Notes: generated by a model from the sequence alone, not told the origin. A DNA stretch of 38,202 nt from Opitutia bacterium UBA7374 (GCA_002469895.1 DKOA01000016.1:16703-54904); one strand, 5' to 3'; counted from the stretch's first letter, positions 9,464 through 17,449 are shown. Program-made: numbers and translations.

Positions 9464-9583
9464 TTAAAATGCTTTCTCGACTGCGCTAACCTTGTATGCA
9501 AAGCGCCTATGTTTGCCGGTGAGTTGTTTGATCACTTTAGACAAACGAGCACTTCGCTTCCAGTGCGCGTGGAATGAGTTCAT
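9464..9583 (-). CDS. Small basic hypothetical protein, 39 aa
   Basis: ATG at 9583 opens a 39-residue, strongly basic ORF (many K, R and H) ending in TAA two bases before the start of the 59-residue ORF. The basic peptide followed tightly by an acidic protein looks like a bicistronic pair. A TATAGT hexamer at about 9592-9597 on the minus strand could be its -10 box, but no good -35 is visible. No family is recognised. The reality of the gene rests on the two-base coupling and on its coding-like composition. Confidence 0.4.
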   Translation of the reverse strand: MNSFHAHWKRSARLSKVIKQLTGKHRRFAYKVSAVEKAF

Positions 9584-9705
9584 AACGTCCACTATAGCTA
9601 AATAAATTGCTCTTTTTTTTTAACATATTCTTGCACATTCGTCATACTCATGTACATAAATAATCAAAATAAAAGTAGCCAGGTCAAATACTATTTCATA
9701 ACCGA

Positions 9706-10113
9706 ATGATAATGAACGAAAAAAAATCTGTAACCGTCGAAAGAACAACGATTTCTATCGATGAAAAAATTTCAAAAAAGGCTAAGGAATATGCCAAAGC
9801 GAATAATTTGAAGTTCAGTAACTATATTCAAAAGCTGATCCTGCATGACCTATCCAACGAGGCAGCCTCTGCCCCGGCGGACGCCATCGCGCCGGATATA
9901 GTCATGCGTTTGATTACCGACTTGTGCGGCAAACTGACCGCGCAAGAGTATGCCGATTTGATGATAGGTATGGATCAACCTAGAATGCTAAAGGAGACGC
10001 TCGAAAAGAAGCTAGCTGAACTAAAGCCGCTCAATGAGAGCATTAAGCATAAGCCTAAAGACAACAAGGCGGCCCAGCAGTCTGCCCCTGAGCCGCTCAG
10101 CGACATTGCCTAG
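9706..10113 (+). CDS. Ribbon-helix-helix-like protein, 135 aa
   Basis: The N-terminal 50 residues (VERTTISIDEKISKKAKEYA, then NNLKFSNYIQKLI) have the pattern of a ribbon-helix-helix DNA-binding domain: a beta strand with alternating polar residues followed by two helices, the second starting at S-N-Y. The middle is alpha-helical and the last 30 residues are lysine, alanine and proline rich and probably disordered. Such proteins are common as plasmid and toxin-antitoxin regulators. ATG at 9706 or at 9712 is possible. Its TAG stop overlaps the stop of the convergent 76-residue ORF within one CTAG. No toxin partner is evident. Confidence 0.65.
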   Translation: MIMNEKKSVTVERTTISIDEKISKKAKEYAKANNLKFSNYIQKLILHDLSNEAASAPADAIAPDIVMRLITDLCGKLTAQEYADLMIGMDQPRMLKETLEKKLAELKPLNESIKHKPKDNKAAQQSAPEPLSDIA

Positions 10114-10340
10114 CTTTTAGCTTCGCTTGAAGGTAGCAGGCGCAACCGTTTGCCTCCGTCGAATTCCTTTATCATAGCTTGTTGAGTCTTCATAGTAGAC
10201 TCCATTGCCTCTGCTTCTTCACGCAAATCCTGCGCGAGTTGCTCCATTTGACGCAACATATTTTGCCAACATTCCGGAGTAGCGGCCCGTAAACGAGCCA
10301 ACTCGATCAGAGCATCTAGTCTTTCTAGTGTTTCTTTCAT
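10110..10340 (-). CDS. Small coiled-coil hypothetical protein, 76 aa
   Basis: A 76-residue, mostly alpha-helical protein. Residues 1-60 are rich in L, E, A, Q and M with heptad-like spacing (LERLDALIELARLRA, then MLRQMEQLAQDLREEAEAM), which suggests a helical hairpin or coiled coil; the tail is basic. No family is recognised. It converges on the ribbon-helix-helix gene, sharing the bases CTAG so that each strand reads TAG. A TTGACG hexamer lies about 60 bases upstream on the minus strand, without a clear -10. Function unknown. Confidence 0.55.
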   Translation of the reverse strand: MKETLERLDALIELARLRAATPECWQNMLRQMEQLAQDLREEAEAMESTMKTQQAMIKEFDGGKRLRLLPSSEAKS

Positions 10341-10670
10341 TATTAGGGGTAATAAGGGAAAATCAAGTTTTGTAACCCAAAAAAAATACCGTCAAGAAAG
10401 TTTTGGGATTAATTAACAATTATTCAGAAAAGTAGGCTTTATAATTCCTTTTTTATTAGTTAAATATACTCATATTTATTCTGCTAAAGCTGCTCAAGCG
10501 GTAATTCGCAAACAACAATGCAAGACCGCAAAAAAGAAGACCGCAAAGAAAGTAGTGTCTAAAATAGAATCTGCTGCGCCCGAAGATGCTGTTAGAGAAT
10601 CTTCAATTTTCCCGATCACTTCAACTAGTGCAACGAATCGAGCGCGTATTTCACCCAACCCGCGAGAGCA
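10341..10670. other. AT-rich gap with a startless open frame
   Basis: No complete gene is visible. The plus strand is open in one frame from 10417 to a TGA at 10672-10674. It has no ATG, GTG or TTG that gives a sensible start, yet its last 60 codons look coding: a lysine-alanine-rich run (KTAKKKTAKK) like those at the ends of DNA-binding proteins. Its stop overlaps the ATG of the decayed ORF at 10671 as ATGA. This may be the 3' remnant of an upstream gene of the same decayed operon. Confidence 0.3.
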
Positions 10671-10874
10671 ATGAACGAGGAAATAAACAGACTGATCGAC
10701 CGTGCTATTCCTATAGACCAAGGACTCCTTGCGAGCTGAGTAGACTACCATAAAACGCCAGTCATGCTTGCTCAACGAGCCCTACAAATTCTCGAAGCGC
10801 TTGAAGAAAAGGCATATGACTGAAAGCTGCGCAACTCTAATGAGCCCGAATACGACTCACCAGAAGGCAACTAA
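10671..10874 (+). pseudogene. Decayed small ORF interrupted by two in-frame TGA codons
   Basis: From ATG at 10671 the frame continues for 67 codons to TAA at 10872, interrupted by TGA at 10737 and 10821. With tryptophan (TGG) restored at both places the product reads as one well-formed acidic helical protein (MNEEINRLIDRAIP, HKTPVMLAQRALQILEALEE). The start overlaps the stop of the preceding open frame as ATGA, so it was probably part of an operon. TGA is an ordinary stop in this genome (for example at 23120), so recoding is unlikely and decay is the simplest reading. Confidence 0.4.
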
Positions 10875-11005
10875 GCCTTCCCCAGCCTCTGCTTCAGCAC
10901 CCGCTCAATCAATGTGGAGAGCGCTTCGCCCTTCTCGGCGGCAGTCGCCGCTAGTTTCTCAACGCAAATCTCCGGTAATTCGATTTGAACTGCCTCCCTT
11001 TTCAT
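10871..11005 (-). CDS. Ribbon-helix-helix-like small protein, 44 aa
   Basis: ATG at 11005 opens a 44-residue ORF. The pattern EAVQIELPE, then VEKLAATAAEKGEALSTLI and ERVLKQRL is that of a minimal ribbon-helix-helix fold: strand, helix, turn at G, and a second helix beginning S-T. The size is that of Arc-like repressors and short antitoxins. A 24-bp palindrome (11010-11033) lies immediately upstream and overlaps a TAGAAT hexamer that could be the -10 box, which fits autorepression. No toxin gene adjoins. Its stop overlaps the end of the decayed plus-strand ORF. Confidence 0.55.
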   Translation of the reverse strand: MKREAVQIELPEICVEKLAATAAEKGEALSTLIERVLKQRLGKA

Positions 11006-11009
11006 GACC

Positions 11010-11033
11010 TCTAGAAATGTTAATTCTACTAGA
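11010..11033. promoter_or_regulatory. Palindromic operator candidate upstream of the 44-aa protein
   Basis: A 24-bp imperfect palindrome has outer arms TCTAG (11010-11014) and CTAGA (11029-11033) around a central TTAA (11020-11023). It sits 5-28 bases upstream of the start of the ribbon-helix-helix ORF and contains TAGAAT on the minus strand, a possible -10 hexamer. Autoregulation by the adjacent protein is the inferred role. Confidence 0.45.
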
Positions 11034-11116
11034 TAGACAAGAATTAAATGAATAACTTTAGCGGCAGCACGTCAAAGTAAGCCGCCACCGCCCGAAGAAA
11101 CACTGGCAATGGCGCA

Positions 11117-11145
11117 TAAAAAAGCCCCTCCTGGCGGAAGGGCTA
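11117..11145 (-). terminator. Intrinsic terminator of tRNA-Gln
   Basis: A 9-bp stem with one mismatch (11123-11131 with 11136-11144, loop of four) is followed on the minus strand by a run of six T. It begins 11 bases after the CCA end of tRNA-Gln, so it should end the tRNA transcript. Confidence 0.75.
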
Positions 11146-11154
11146 AAAAGTGTA

Positions 11155-11229
<75 letters not shown>

Positions 11230-11321
11230 CACAAGAGGATCAAGGTAGAAAACCAAAGCCAGTCGTCAAGCACAGGATAGTATCATTCTAAGAGGACTTA
11301 TCCAGTTGGACAAAGCATAGA

Positions 11322-11351
11322 TTGACGCAACCCCTGAAGCCACACTATAGA
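11322..11351 (+). promoter_or_regulatory. Sigma70-type promoter of pyrH-frr-proB
   Basis: TTGACG at 11322-11327 and TATAGA at 11346-11351 are separated by 18 bases. The predicted transcript would start near 11358, about 28 bases before the pyrH ATG. Confidence 0.55.
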
Positions 11352-11385
11352 AATACTGGACGACTACCGAAACAAGACACAAGAC

Positions 11386-12123
11386 ATGGAGCAAAAGCCT
11401 AAGTACAAGCGTATCATATTAAAGCTCAGCGGAGAAGTTCTGCGTAACACGGCAGACGGCGAACCGCTGGATGCAGACATTCTTACCAATATCTGCAAAG
11501 AGGTAAAAAAAGTCTACGATATCGGTGTTGAGGTCGGTCTGGTCATCGGAGGCGGCAATATCTTTCGCGGCCTCAGCGGCGCTGAAATGCGTGGTGTTGA
11601 CCGCACAACTGGGGACTACATGGGGATGTTAGCAACGGTCATTAACGGTCTCGCCTTCATGGACCGTCTGGAAAAACTCGGCGTTACAGTGCGCCTGCAA
11701 AGTGCCATCCCCATGGATAAACTGGCTGAGCCCTTCATCCTTCGCCGTGCCACCCGCCACCTCGAGCGCGGACGTGTTGTCATCTTTGCCGGTGGTACCG
11801 GCAACCCCTACTTCTCTACCGATACCTGCGCCGCATTAAGGGGTAGTGAAATCGGTGCCGACATGCTAATGAAAGCGACTAAAGTAGATGGCATCTATGA
11901 CAAAGATCCGGCCAAGCACGAGGACGCCAAAAAGTATGACAAGCTCCACTTCGTCGATGCCTTGCGCGACCGATTAAACGTTATGGACTCGACTGCATTC
12001 TCTCTCTGTATGGAAAATAAAATGCCAATCCTCGTCTTTAGTATGCGCGAACCCGGCTCTATACTTCGTGCTGTTATGGGCGAGACAATCGGCACACTTG
12101 TCAATAACGATCCAACCGCCTAG
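11386..12123 (+). CDS. pyrH: Uridylate kinase (UMP kinase)
   Basis: PyrH phosphorylates UMP to UDP, the first committed kinase step towards UTP and CTP. The 245-residue protein belongs to the amino-acid-kinase fold, with KLSGEVL (14-20), GGGNIFRG (about 54-61) and DRTTGDYMGM (about 70-79) motifs characteristic of bacterial PyrH. Length is normal. frr follows after 12 bases, the conserved pyrH-frr order. The usual upstream partners rpsB and tsf are not here; tRNA-Gln and a small island precede instead. Confidence 0.97.
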   Translation: MEQKPKYKRIILKLSGEVLRNTADGEPLDADILTNICKEVKKVYDIGVEVGLVIGGGNIFRGLSGAEMRGVDRTTGDYMGMLATVINGLAFMDRLEKLGVTVRLQSAIPMDKLAEPFILRRATRHLERGRVVIFAGGTGNPYFSTDTCAALRGSEIGADMLMKATKVDGIYDKDPAKHEDAKKYDKLHFVDALRDRLNVMDSTAFSLCMENKMPILVFSMREPGSILRAVMGETIGTLVNNDPTA

Positions 12124-12135
12124 TCATCACACATT

Positions 12136-12693
12136 ATGGAAACTGCAGAAATCAAATCCTCGGTCACCGCCGATATGAAAAAAGCCGTTGAGCACACCAT
12201 CGCTCAATTTGGTAGCCTCCATACCGGCAAGGCCAACCCCGGCATGCTCGACAGCGTTAAGGTGGAGGCCTACGGAGGCACTTCCTCACTCAAGGAAATC
12301 GCCGCCGTGACGACCCCGGATGCGCGCACAATCGTCGTACAACCCTGGGATAAGAGTGTGATTCGCGAGGTGGAAAAAGGCATCATCGATGCCAACCTCG
12401 GCCTAAATCCGCTGGTAGACGGCGGCATCCTTCGCGTACCCGTACCTGAATTGACCGGTGAGCGACGCACCGAACTGGCCAAACAAGCCGGCAGTATGGC
12501 CGAAGATGGGCGCGTCCGCATACGTCAAGCCCGTCGGGATGGTCTGGATCTCCTCAAGCAGGCACAAAATGACAGTCTCTCTGAAGACGATGCCAAGCGC
12601 TGCGAAAAAGAAATCCAGTCCGAACACGATGCTTTTATCGCTGAAATCAACACCCAGCTCTCGTCAAAAGAAGCCGACCTGAAAAAGGTTTAA
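12136..12693 (+). CDS. frr: Ribosome recycling factor
   Basis: RRF, together with EF-G, splits the post-termination ribosome. The 185-residue protein has the family landmarks: an N-terminal helix with HTGKANPGMLD (about 30-41), the segment PLKEIA-like SLKEIAAVTTPDARTIVVQPWD (in the beta domain), and the long C-terminal helices with VRIRQARRDGLD. Length equals that of E. coli RRF. It lies 12 bases after pyrH and 5 bases before the TTG start of proB, so the three genes form one operon. Confidence 0.97.
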   Translation: METAEIKSSVTADMKKAVEHTIAQFGSLHTGKANPGMLDSVKVEAYGGTSSLKEIAAVTTPDARTIVVQPWDKSVIREVEKGIIDANLGLNPLVDGGILRVPVPELTGERRTELAKQAGSMAEDGRVRIRQARRDGLDLLKQAQNDSLSEDDAKRCEKEIQSEHDAFIAEINTQLSSKEADLKKV

Positions 12694-12698
12694 TCATC

Positions 12699-13760
12699 TT
12701 GGTTCCTCTCGAAAACGCCCGTCGGGTCGTCATTAAAATCGGCACCGGTGTACTCACCTCCGGAATCGGAAATCTCGACACGGATCGCATCACTGTGCTC
12801 TGTCGACAAGTGGCCGCTCTCCGCCAAAGCGGCATCGAAGTGGTTCTGGTCAGCTCCGGATCGATCGGCCTCGGCATGGGCAAGCTCGGTCTCGAAGCAC
12901 GCCCCGAAGACCTTGCCCAACTGCAGGCCTGCGCGGCCGTCGGCCAAAGTATCCTGATCAACACATGGCAAGCTGGATTCGACCCACACCGCCTAACGGT
13001 TGCGCAAATACTACTGACACGTGAAGACCTGCGCTCCAAGCACCGGCATAATGCGATCTTTGAAACGGTTGAGCGCCTCCTCGCCAGCGGGGTCATCCCC
13101 ATCGTCAATGAAAATGATACAGTCAGCGCTTCTGAAATAAAGTTCGGTGACAACGACACCCTCTCGGCTCTGGTTGCCAGCGTCATGTGTGCCGACTTGC
13201 TCTTCATCCTATCCAACATCCCCGGCCTGATCGATAAGCAAGGCACCGGACAAGTTATTCCCTTTGTCGAAAAAATCAGCCCCGCAATCGAGGCGATGGC
13301 AGAGGGCACCGAACAGACCACCTCGGTCGGTGGTATGATCAGCAAGCTATCCGCTGCAAAAATCGCCCAGCGCGCCGGGTGCGGTGTATTAATTGGCAGC
13401 GGCCAGGATGCCACGCTCTTCCAAAATTTACTCGCCGGTCAAGAAACCGGCACCTACTTCGCGCCCAACAGCCAACCCATTCAGGCGGACAAGCGCTGGA
13501 TCGCGATTCAGGACAAAACCAGCGGCATCCTCACCGTAAATGAACATGGGAAACGAGCGATCGACCAACCCGGCAAAAATTTGCTGGCCGCTGATATTTC
13601 GTTGAGTCAAGGCGATTTCAGCGCGGGCGAGCTCGTTCACATTCGCAACGCCGATGGCCAGCTCATCGCGCAGGGCCTTTGTCAGGTAGCCGCTAGCGAA
13701 TTCCCGGAAGAAGGATCAACGGTAATCATAGAAGGCGACTTCCTCGTGCGGCTCGATTAG
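12699..13760 (+). CDS. proB: Glutamate 5-kinase
   Basis: ProB phosphorylates glutamate at the start of proline synthesis. The 353-residue protein has the amino-acid-kinase domain (about 1-255, with VIKIGTGVLT, SSGSIGLG and NENDTVSA) followed by a C-terminal PUA domain (about 270-350), the full-length architecture. The start is TTG at 12699, five bases after frr; no in-frame ATG precedes the conserved RRVVIKIG sequence. proA is not in the window, while proC is about 5 kb downstream. Its stop overlaps the convergent uvrB stop by four bases. Confidence 0.96.
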   Translation: MVPLENARRVVIKIGTGVLTSGIGNLDTDRITVLCRQVAALRQSGIEVVLVSSGSIGLGMGKLGLEARPEDLAQLQACAAVGQSILINTWQAGFDPHRLTVAQILLTREDLRSKHRHNAIFETVERLLASGVIPIVNENDTVSASEIKFGDNDTLSALVASVMCADLLFILSNIPGLIDKQGTGQVIPFVEKISPAIEAMAEGTEQTTSVGGMISKLSAAKIAQRAGCGVLIGSGQDATLFQNLLAGQETGTYFAPNSQPIQADKRWIAIQDKTSGILTVNEHGKRAIDQPGKNLLAADISLSQGDFSAGELVHIRNADGQLIAQGLCQVAASEFPEEGSTVIIEGDFLVRLD

Positions 13761-15835
13761 TCCCGCTTGCGTTTCTTCCCCTTGCGCGGCAAGCCCTGAG
13801 CATTGTAAATACCTCGGCTTCGCGACTTGCGTCCCGGCTTCGCCTTTAGCGTACCGGTAGAAGTGTCCACCTTCCCGCTTTGTAAGACATCGATCTGGTC
13901 GCGCAGCATCGCCGCCTTTTCAAACTCCAGCTTGCGCGCTGCCTCCAGCATGGATTCCTCTAGCTCAGCAATGACCACGGCTACCTCTTTGTCCGACTTT
14001 TCCGAGACCGCCAAGTCCGCACTCTCTTCCTGATCATACTTCTTACCCGGCGTCTGGAGGCTCTCGTCCAGCCCACGCTGAACACTCTTTGGCACAATCC
14101 CGTGCGCCTCATTGTGCGCCATCTGCTTTTCCCTTCGGTAGCGGGTCGTCTCCAGCGTCTGGCGGATCGATTCGGTTACCCTGTCTGCGTAAAGAATGAC
14201 CCGTCCTTTCTCATGACGCGCCGCCCGCCCTGCCGTCTGTATTAAACTCGTAGCGCTGCGTAGAAAGCCCTCCTTGTCCGCGTCCAGTATGCCGACCAGC
14301 GCCACTTCCGGCAGATCAAGGCCCTCACGCAGCAAATTGACCCCGACAAGGACGTCAAAATCACCCTTCCGCAAACGCCGCAAAATCTCAACCCGCTCGA
14401 TCGCATCGATGTCCGAGTGCAAATACTCAACCTGCAAACCCCCTTCGCGTAAAAAGTCCGACAAATCTTCCGACATACGCTTCGTCAATGTGGTCAATAA
14501 TGTACGCTCGTTTACTTCAACCGCCTTGCGCACTTCACCCATAATATCCTCCACCTGCCCACGAATCGGACGCAGCTCAATCTCCGGATCCAACAAGCCG
14601 GTCGGTCGAATCAGCTGTTCCGCCACGCTCTGCGAAGTTTCCAGTTCATAAGGTGCCGGCGTCGCCGAAACATAGACCGTTTGCCCGGTGATCGACTCAA
14701 ACTCCTCAAACTTCTGCGGTCGATTATCGAGCGCCGAAGGTAAGCGAAAGCCATGTTCCACTAAGCGCTCCTTACGGGCGCGGTCTCCATTGTACATCGC
14801 CCGCACTTGGGGAAGTGTGACGTGGCTCTCATCGACAAAGAGCAGAAAATCCTCGGGGAAGAAATCGATCAGACAAAAAGGTCGATCTCCCTGTCTGCGC
14901 CCCGAAAGATAACGCGAATAATTCTCGATCCCCGTGCAAAAGCCCATCTCCTGGAGCAATTCAATGTCGTACTCGGTACGCATGCGTATGCGCTGAGCCT
15001 CCAATAACTGGTTATTGGACTGAAACCAGGCAACCCGTTCCTCTAGTTCACTCCGGATACCATGCACCGCCTGTTCGACCTTTTCCCGTGAAGTGGCATA
15101 CTGCGTGGCCGGATACAAATGAAAGCCCTCCATCGGCGGACCGGTTTCACCCGTCAGTGGATCCAGCCGGCGGATTGACTCTAGCTCATCTCCCCAAAAC
15201 TCGACCCGTATAGCCGTCTCCATATAGGCGGGAAATACATCAACAACATCACCACGCACCCGAAAAGTACCTCGCTTGAAATCGATATCATTGCGCTCAT
15301 AGAGGATTTCCACAAGCCGTGCCAAGAATGTGTCCCGCGCGATCTCCAAACCCGGCGCCAGCGGCAACATCATCTCCTTGAAATCCTCGGGCGAACCTAA
15401 ACCGTAGATACAGGAGACCGAAGCCACGACAATGACATCGCGCCGACTGATCAGCGAAGAAGCGGATGAAATCCGCAGTCGCTCGATATCGTCGTTTATC
15501 GATGAGTCCTTCTCAATATAGGTGTCGGTTTGCGGAATGTAGGCCTCCGGCTGATAATAATCGTAGTAACTGACAAAATATTCCACTGCATTGTCCGGAA
15601 AAAAAGCTTTAAACTCAGAATATAATTGGGCAGCGAGCGTCTTATTGTGTGAGATAATCAGAGCCGGACGCTGCAGTTGCCGGATGACATTGGCCATGGT
15701 AAAGGTTTTACCCGAGCCCGTTACTCCGAGAAGCGTCTGTTTCTTATGTCCGGCCTGCACCGATTTTACCAGTGACTGAATGGCCCCCGGTTGATCGCCA
15801 CAGGGCGCATATTCGCTGTGCAACTTTAAATCCAC
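13757..15835 (-). CDS. uvrB: Excinuclease ABC subunit B
   Basis: UvrB is the damage-verifying helicase of nucleotide excision repair. From GTG at 15835 it has 692 residues, the normal length. Landmarks are Walker A GVTGSGKT near residue 40, the beta-hairpin region with YYDYYQPEAYIPQTDTYIEKD-like sequence (about 95-115), the DESH box, helicase motifs V and VI (NLLREGLDLPEV, QTAGRAAR) and a C-terminal UVR motif (AARKLEFEKAAMLRDQI). The frame is open upstream to 16060, but that extension has no family similarity and overlaps folD, so the GTG just before DLKLHSEYAP is chosen. No strong ribosome binding site precedes it. Confidence 0.95.
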   Translation of the reverse strand: MDLKLHSEYAPCGDQPGAIQSLVKSVQAGHKKQTLLGVTGSGKTFTMANVIRQLQRPALIISHNKTLAAQLYSEFKAFFPDNAVEYFVSYYDYYQPEAYIPQTDTYIEKDSSINDDIERLRISSASSLISRRDVIVVASVSCIYGLGSPEDFKEMMLPLAPGLEIARDTFLARLVEILYERNDIDFKRGTFRVRGDVVDVFPAYMETAIRVEFWGDELESIRRLDPLTGETGPPMEGFHLYPATQYATSREKVEQAVHGIRSELEERVAWFQSNNQLLEAQRIRMRTEYDIELLQEMGFCTGIENYSRYLSGRRQGDRPFCLIDFFPEDFLLFVDESHVTLPQVRAMYNGDRARKERLVEHGFRLPSALDNRPQKFEEFESITGQTVYVSATPAPYELETSQSVAEQLIRPTGLLDPEIELRPIRGQVEDIMGEVRKAVEVNERTLLTTLTKRMSEDLSDFLREGGLQVEYLHSDIDAIERVEILRRLRKGDFDVLVGVNLLREGLDLPEVALVGILDADKEGFLRSATSLIQTAGRAARHEKGRVILYADRVTESIRQTLETTRYRREKQMAHNEAHGIVPKSVQRGLDESLQTPGKKYDQEESADLAVSEKSDKEVAVVIAELEESMLEAARKLEFEKAAMLRDQIDVLQSGKVDTSTGTLKAKPGRKSRSRGIYNAQGLPRKGKKRKRD

Positions 15836-15932
15836 GCTTGAAAGAAACCCCGAGAAGAAAAGAGCGCAAGCGCAAGTGCCTTGTCGTCTCTCCTGAGTTG
15901 ACGGGCTGCACCTCCCAAGCCTTGCTATCTCT

Positions 15933-16805
15933 ATGCAAGTAATCGACGGCAACGCTATCGCAAAATCTATCATTGAAGAGCTCACCCATGCAGTTGGCGG
16001 GCTCAGCGGCAAACCCCCTGCTGTCGCCTTTATTCGTGTGGGAGAGGATCCTGCTTCCATCTCCTACGTTCGCAAAAAACAAAAGACAGCCGAGCAGATC
16101 GGCATTCAGAGCAGCCTCCATCGACTACCCGAAGATGTCTCCAAAGAAGAGCTCTTCGAAAAAATTGATGCTCTCAATGCCGACGACGCAGTACACGGCA
16201 TTCTCGTACAAGCCCCCCTGCCCGCTCATATAGACGAAACCGAAACTTTTAACCGAGTCGCCCCTGACAAGGACGTGGATGGGTTTAACACGGTCAATAT
16301 CGGGCGCCTCTGCCAAGAAGACGAGCGGGGCTTTGTCGCCTGCACACCCGCGGGTATCGTCGAACTCATCCAGCGAAGCGGCATCGAAACCGAAGGGCGC
16401 CATGTTGTCATCCTCGGTCGCAGCCAGATTGTCGGCAAGCCAGCTGCTCTCCTCATGATGCGCAAAGCGGTGCCGGGGAATGCCACCGTCACCCTCTGTC
16501 ACTCCAGAACCCGTGATCTTGCAGCCATCACTCGCCAAGCCGATATTCTCATTGCCGCGATCGGCCGACCGAATTTTGTCACCGCAGATATGGTTCAGGA
16601 TGGGGTTGCCGTGATCGATGTCGGGATCAATCGCGTCGAAGACGCCTCTCGTCCTCGCGGGTATCGTCTCGTCGGCGATGTCGACTTTGCCGCAGTCGCC
16701 CCGAAGGCGGCACAAATCACACCTGTACCCGGCGGCGTCGGCCCGATGACCGTTGCCATGCTAATGAAGAACACCTATCAGGCCTACCGGGCCTCCCATA
16801 TTTAA
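15933..16805 (+). CDS. folD: Methylenetetrahydrofolate dehydrogenase / methenyltetrahydrofolate cyclohydrolase
   Basis: FolD interconverts 5,10-methylene- and 10-formyl-tetrahydrofolate, supplying one-carbon units. The 290-residue protein carries the signatures SYVRKKQKTAEQIGI (about 48-62, with the catalytic lysine), QAPLP and PDKDVDGFN, and the NADP-binding GRSQIVGKPAA motif (about 167-177), ending with TPVPGGVGPMTVAML. Length is typical. It diverges from uvrB and its TAA stop shares one base with the ATG of the next gene (TAATG), implying translational coupling. Confidence 0.97.
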   Translation: MQVIDGNAIAKSIIEELTHAVGGLSGKPPAVAFIRVGEDPASISYVRKKQKTAEQIGIQSSLHRLPEDVSKEELFEKIDALNADDAVHGILVQAPLPAHIDETETFNRVAPDKDVDGFNTVNIGRLCQEDERGFVACTPAGIVELIQRSGIETEGRHVVILGRSQIVGKPAALLMMRKAVPGNATVTLCHSRTRDLAAITRQADILIAAIGRPNFVTADMVQDGVAVIDVGINRVEDASRPRGYRLVGDVDFAAVAPKAAQITPVPGGVGPMTVAMLMKNTYQAYRASHI

Positions 16806-17431
16806 TGACCGACCCGGAACAATCCAATAGCGGTAAGCCAAAGGTAAAAACCGGACACAAAAATGTCCTCGATTCCATCTTTCGCTCGGATGGCCCGATG
16901 CCTCCGGCAAAGCTCTACTTGCGCTTCATCGCCTTGTTCATGGATGCCGTCCTACTGCTCCTTGTTGCCAATTTTATCATCCTGAAAATCCTTTTGCCGG
17001 AGGCTCACCCAGGCGCCATCGCCGAATACACCATCTGGTTGGAAGCCTTTGCCCGGAGCCTCACCGAAAAAGAGCCACTGCCGGCGATGAACCCTTCCCT
17101 ACTCGATGCCCTGAACGATGCCTACAGCGTCCAGATCATCGTCTCTTGGTTCTACTTCGCCATTGGAGAATGCTTCTTCAATGGAGCCTCCCTCGGGAAG
17201 CGCACCTTTCGTCTCCGTACCGTCGGCACAGTCACGCTTGGTCCGGCTACCTTCTTTACCGGAGTCCTCCGCGCTGGACTCAAGACATTCCTTCTATTCT
17301 ACTTCTTTCCCGTCATCCTTATCCTCAACCTCATCGCTATGCGTTTCAACAAACGGGGTCAGACCGGTCACGATCTACTCAGCCGCACAGTTGTGGTCGA
17401 CGAAAAGAAAATGCTGCAAAACTCACTCTAA
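16805..17431 (+). CDS. RDD-family membrane protein
   Basis: A 208-residue inner-membrane protein with a polar N-terminal 35 residues and three or four hydrophobic segments (about 40-65, 108-128, 148-178). The RDD signature is present: an arginine in YLRFIALFMDAVLL (about 39-52) with an aspartate seven residues on, and later GASLGKRTFRLR and QTGHDLLSRTVVV. Family members are poorly defined; some affect ion exchange or osmotic balance. Its ATG overlaps the folD stop. The next gene follows after 18 bases, so it may share an operon with the histidine kinase, but no functional link is visible. Confidence 0.85.
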   Translation: MTDPEQSNSGKPKVKTGHKNVLDSIFRSDGPMPPAKLYLRFIALFMDAVLLLLVANFIILKILLPEAHPGAIAEYTIWLEAFARSLTEKEPLPAMNPSLLDALNDAYSVQIIVSWFYFAIGECFFNGASLGKRTFRLRTVGTVTLGPATFFTGVLRAGLKTFLLFYFFPVILILNLIAMRFNKRGQTGHDLLSRTVVVDEKKMLQNSL

Positions 17432-17449
17432 ACCCGGCATACCATCGTT

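Larger units (their letters stand above)
9240..11154. mobile_element. Small putative genomic island at the 3' end of tRNA-Gln
   Basis: This stretch lies on the 3' side of tRNA-Gln and differs from its flanks: AT-rich gaps, only very short ORFs, ribbon-helix-helix-like proteins and a decayed gene. Its outer edge carries ATGGCAGGC (9239-9247), a direct copy of the tRNA 3' end including CCA (11154-11162). No integrase or transposase is left. The repeat is only 9 bp, so insertion at the tRNA is a suggestion, not a demonstration. The missing rpsB-tsf upstream of pyrH would fit a locus that has been rearranged. Confidence 0.4.

Noticed and set aside
10494..10775. 93-codon minus-strand frame in the island
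   Set aside because: The plus strand here looks more like former coding sequence; the minus product is a mirror with phenylalanine runs opposite lysine codons.
15836..16060. N-terminal extension of uvrB by 75 codons
   Set aside because: The extension has no UvrB similarity and runs antisense through the start of folD; the GTG at 15835 sits right before the conserved UvrB start.
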